Shown here piece by piece: positions 60,668 through 64,000 of a stretch of 64,000 bases of DNA. A program made the position numbers and the translations under genes. Within the stretch, counting starts at the first letter, position 1; every line of letters starts with the position of its first letter. A model generated the notes under the pieces. It was not told the DNA's origin, did not search any database, and worked only from the letters and a program-made list of their open reading frames with translations. This DNA is from Triops longicaudatus (Eukaryota; Arthropoda; Branchiopoda; Notostraca; Triopsidae): positions 186,001 to 250,000 of the forward strand of contig JAGQDJ010000040.1 of NCBI GenBank assembly GCA_022885665.1, in the 5' to 3' direction.

Positions 60668-62657
60668 GGTTATTACAAAGCATGCTCTTGTTGCGCTTTC
60701 GTGTGGAGCAAGTTGACGTCACGATGCTTTTGCTGCAAAAACCTAATTTAAAAAAGGAGTTATAACGATTCTTTGAAAACAGACTTAGTAGTAGAGCTAG
60801 CAAAAAGTAGAGAAGTAAACTCTCGTCTTACCTTGCTTTGATTAATGGCAAATGTGACTCTCCACACTGTCTTATTCCATTCCAAACAAACTTGTTCTTC
60901 GTACCATCTAGTGAGAGCTTACAGTAAAGTCAACTGGCCGGCCAATGCGCGATCAGCTTGTTCATTGTCAAGGGAAAAGCGCCCTTTCTTTGGTAATTCA
61001 GTTGGACTGTTCAGTCAAAGATGCCCAATAAAACAAAAGCTGATATAACGTAGAATTGTAAGGTCTCTCATTTACAGGTTAACTACATAATCAAGATTGA
61101 TCAAATAACGCTTTATACTTAAAGCTTTGATGTGATGAATATTGCCTATTCTATTTAGTCCCGACTCTATCCCTGCTTCATTTCAAGTACAACTGCTGGA
61201 TAATTGATAATTATGAAATGTTAAGCCGCTGTCCCCTCAGTAATACCTCCAAGATTCTATCCTAGATCCGCTTTATCTTTTAGAGTGTTCGCGTTGAAGG
61301 GGCCTGACGTAAGTAATAAATCCGATTCGGATCCTGGTTCTTGATTGCAGTTGTCGCATTCAATTGTCGATTATTGGTTTCAGCTTCTCTTTCTCGGCTC
61401 CTTTTCAATATTTAGTGTACAGCCACTTATGAATGAATTTTTCACGCGATATAAATTGAATAGATTTCATTTTCGACTTAAGAGTAACTTAATAGCAGTA
61501 GGCCTATTCTATGCTTATCAAATATCCCCATTATAAACCCTCGTATACCGAATAGTCTTCTATTTGGGAAAAATGAAAGTTGCCCTACGAACACCGGACA
61601 TAGCGACTAAATTTTCGACCCCTACTGATTCTTTCATGCGAAATGTATTCGTATTTTTTGTCTAACGGATAGACTGGTCTGAATCTCTCAGCTCACCGAG
61701 AATTGTGCCCTTTTACAAATAATTAGGGAGAGGAAAATTTCGGAAAAAATCACGAAATCGTGACACGTTCACTTAAGTGAACTTTCTTTCAACACTGATC
61801 CCAGAGCTAAGTCGGATAAATAAAAACCAGACAGTATAATAAAGTGTTCTGAACACTCAATCAATCGCATTATGTTATGAAACGAAAAATATCTTCCAGG
61901 AAAGCTTAAACATGTTATTTTCGAGGGTAAAATCTTTAACTGAGACTCGCGAAAACATCAAGCGAATATTTTAACCAAGTATAATTGAACTGCGTATGTT
62001 GGAATATCGTAAGTAGGGTAACACCTTATTTTTTAACACATTGATATAATACACAAAAAACTCAAAGGTAGTTGTCTACTTCGTTATTGAGTGTAATTTG
62101 CAAGTGTCTAAAATAGTTGCTTAAAGACACCCCCTTCTCGACCCAAAATCCACCCTGGTTAAGAGATTACAAAAAGTGCCAAATATCCCCTTCCCCCCCA
62201 AAAAAAGTAATAATAATAATTTGGCATTGGCATAAGGCCTACTTTAGAATATTACGAATTGCTAGAAATGTAGAATCGGTAATAGGTGATGATTCTATTT
62301 TCTTACAAAATTACACAAAGCATTTAGATTTCCCGCGAAAGCTGGAACATCTGCCATCTATCAGGACTAATGTTTTCAACTTTGTTATTATTTATGATTT
62401 TTTATGTTTTTTTTTCCTTGATTATCCGAGATGGGTCGATTATTCCAAATATAAAGTGATTCCGTTATTTTTGTCATTGTGCGTGTTAGAAGTAAAGTTT
62501 GTTTATGCTTATTCAACTTACCTATTTTGGTGGCTGCAGTTCTTCGTTTTCGTTATCCAATTTTTGTGCTTGACAAAGTTGGCTAAATTTTTTGTTTTTT
62601 CAAAAGAAAATCTCAAGCAAAGCTTATTTGCTGAGTTTTCTTCTTACCTATTGCATT
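60668..62657. other. Divergent spacer ataxin-1 / POGLUT gene
   Basis: A CRE palindrome (60714-60721) lies in the ataxin-1 promoter. The 201-codon frame at 62117-62722 (+) is AT-rich and membrane-like in composition but overlaps the next gene's signal exon in a different frame and has no recognisable homology, so I do not call it. The rest is AT-rich with nothing recognised. Confidence 0.45.
60714..60721. promoter_or_regulatory. CRE palindrome upstream of ataxin-1 gene
   Basis: A perfect TGACGTCA, in context TTGACGTCACG, lies 47 nt upstream of the inferred start codon on the minus strand. Confidence 0.5.
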
Positions 62658-63683
62658 ATGAGAACTTCGCAACATTTGTGGCTGTTTTTGGTTCTCGCGG
62701 TATTGAAATCCACGTTCGCTGACGCCGACGTTGATCCCAAAGCTACCTTAGTATGGGGCCCAGGTTTGACGCCGGACCAAATTGTATTGCCTGCCCGATA
62801 CTTTTTTATTCACGCCGTTGATACTCTCGGCAAAAAGTAACATATCTTGTAAATGGTCCTTTCTGTATAAACACCAGGAATTTGTTATTGCAGACTAACT
62901 TCTTCGCCCAATGAAACTTTTACGTTTCAGCTACTCGGGGAATCCGACATTGGTCCGTGCCGGGTGTGGCCGCAAGTCTTGAACAGAAGAGATGGAAGTT
63001 TTATTGTACGGTACAAAGTCTTTCATACGTGCCAAAACGCTAAACTTATAGTCCAATATCGGGGTAAACACGTAGCCAGATCGCCCTATAAAATCCGCGG
63101 TATTGTCGCTTGTGGAAAACAACTACAGTATAATACAGACTTGTGCCTGCAGGACCTATATACGCTGAGGATTGTAATTGCCCACAGCCAGATATCAACC
63201 AATGGCTAAACACGATGAAATGTCCGCCAACTTACGAACAGATTGCCGTTGATATGGCCAAGTTTTCTGCAGTGAATTTTGATGAAGTACTACCAGAAGC
63301 AGAGCGCCGCTTTGAACATACGGGGTCTTATAGTTTCTGCAACTACGTAGTAAAGAATAACTTGGTAAGCCCTACATTAAGAAGTTTAATAGTATGACGT
63401 AACTTTTTTTTCCCCTTGACGACTGGTAAACGCAGGTCTATCGTCGGTGTTACGGTCAACATGTAGGGTTTAAGATGTTTATGGACGCAATTTTGCTATC
63501 CATCGTCCGTAAAGTGAAGCTTCCTGATTTGGAATTTTTAATTAATCTCGGAGATTGGCCGTTAATAGAACCAAATGTTGAGCCACTTATTCCAATGTTT
63601 GCGTGGTGTGGTTCCCACACAAAGGCCGATATCGTTTTACCTACTTACGACATTACGGAAGCTTCTTTGGAGTGCATGGGGCG
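62658..63683 (+). CDS. POGLUT2: Protein O-glucosyltransferase 2/3 (KDELC type), 5' part
   Basis: Exons 62658-62836, 62894-63099, 63153-63364 and 63436-63683 join in frame to 281 codons plus 2 bases; the gene runs off the right edge. A signal peptide (LWLFLVLAVLKSTFA) is followed by a filamin-type Ig domain (VWGPGLTPDQIVLPARYFFI ... FIVRYKVFHTC ... LIVQYRGKHVARSPYKIRG) and the start of the CAP10/glucosyltransferase domain (CPPTYEQIAVDMAKFSAVNF, HTGSYSFCNYVV, YRRCYGQHVGFKMFMDAILLSIVRKVKLPDLEFLINLGDWPL). These ER enzymes add O-glucose to EGF repeats of Notch and other proteins. The next exon, after the donor at 63684, must lie at or beyond the edge, because no continuation in frame was found. 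POGLUT2 and POGLUT3 cannot be separated here. Confidence 0.93.
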
Positions 63684-64000
63684 GTAAGCTCTTTTAGGAC
63701 GCTGTTTACGTAAACTTGTTAACGTCAATCAATACTGAAATTGTGCAACCATATTCTTTCTTCTTTGTCCAACTTGCTTTCAAAACTTCGCGTAGTCACA
63801 AGTTTCTGCAACCCTTTGCTCGAACTTCGTTCATTACTGTTATAAACATTTCTAGGCCACAGGACCAAAATGCGACGCACCGGGTTACTTAAAAGTCAGG
63901 ACGTCGCTGAATGGTTTTAGTTCCGTCTTAGAAATTTTAAGGTCGTTTATTAACGAACAGGGTTAAGTAATGTGTTTTCTCTTCCTTGGGAGTAAAGTAT
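63684..64000 (+). other. POGLUT2: POGLUT intron reaching the window edge
   Basis: This follows a GTAAGC donor. The acceptor-like TTTCTAG at 63849-63855 gives an exon that stops after about 12 codons and matches no family sequence, so the true next exon is probably outside the window. Confidence 0.5.

Noticed and set aside
62117..62722. 201-codon open frame on + upstream of the POGLUT gene
   Set aside because: AT-rich, hydrophobic composition typical of random T-rich DNA, no splice or start context, and it overlaps the POGLUT signal-peptide exon in another frame.

Overview
The window is nuclear DNA of an animal and most likely of an arthropod. Genes are split by short GT-AG introns, mostly 50-70 nt, intergenic spaces are small, and two gene types are best known from arthropods: myofilin (thick-filament muscle protein) and a DM4/12-type secreted protein. 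I cannot name the species. An apparent selenoprotein gene argues against lineages that lost selenocysteine, such as many insects.

Layout, left to right. 1-1.9 kb: nothing recognised. 1.9-4.6 kb (-): two tandem myofilin-like genes. 5.9-7.3 kb (+): SYS1, a Golgi membrane protein. 7.6-10.3 kb (-): a ten-exon 5'-nucleotidase/UshA-type metallophosphatase. 11.0-12.2 kb (+): palmitoyl-protein thioesterase PPT1, convergent with 12.2-13.3 kb (-): methionine sulfoxide reductase A whose catalytic Cys codon is TGA, followed by a SECIS-like hairpin. 13.3-15.5 kb: a 2.1-kb element with long imperfect inverted repeats enclosing a broken retrotransposon gag. 16.4-21.3 kb (+): PRP4 kinase PRPF4B, with a perfect hAT-type MITE in one intron. 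22.6-29.1 kb (+): histone H3K36 methyltransferase SETD2. 29.1-31.5 kb: spacer with a tRNA-derived SINE-like sequence. 31.6-34.7 kb (-): tri-snRNP protein SART1, head to head with a short uncharacterised gene at 35 kb. 38.9-39.6 kb (+): DM4/12-like secreted protein. 40.8-42.2 kb (-): SUMO E1 subunit SAE1. 44.5-46 kb (-): PAR/CES-2-type bZIP factor. 46-51.9 kb: long region without recognised genes. 51.9-52.3 kb (-): mitochondrial ribosomal protein S12. 53.7-56.7 kb (-): TMEM214, divergent from 57.1-58.3 kb (+): SSR1/TRAP-alpha. 59.2-60.7 kb (-): ataxin-1 AXH protein with a tRNA-Pro(AGG) gene in its intron. 62.7 kb to the window end (+): POGLUT2/3-type O-glucosyltransferase, cut by the edge.

The genes are mostly housekeeping and do not form one pathway, though some share themes: pre-mRNA splicing (PRPF4B, SART1), chromatin and transcription (SETD2, bZIP, ataxin-1) and the secretory pathway (SYS1, TMEM214, SSR1, POGLUT). 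Exon models were built by hand from GT/AG sites, reading-frame continuity and remembered family architecture. Nearly every model closes in frame to a length close to that of its family, but no alignment or transcript evidence was available. The most notable observation is the probable selenocysteine MsrA with its SECIS.
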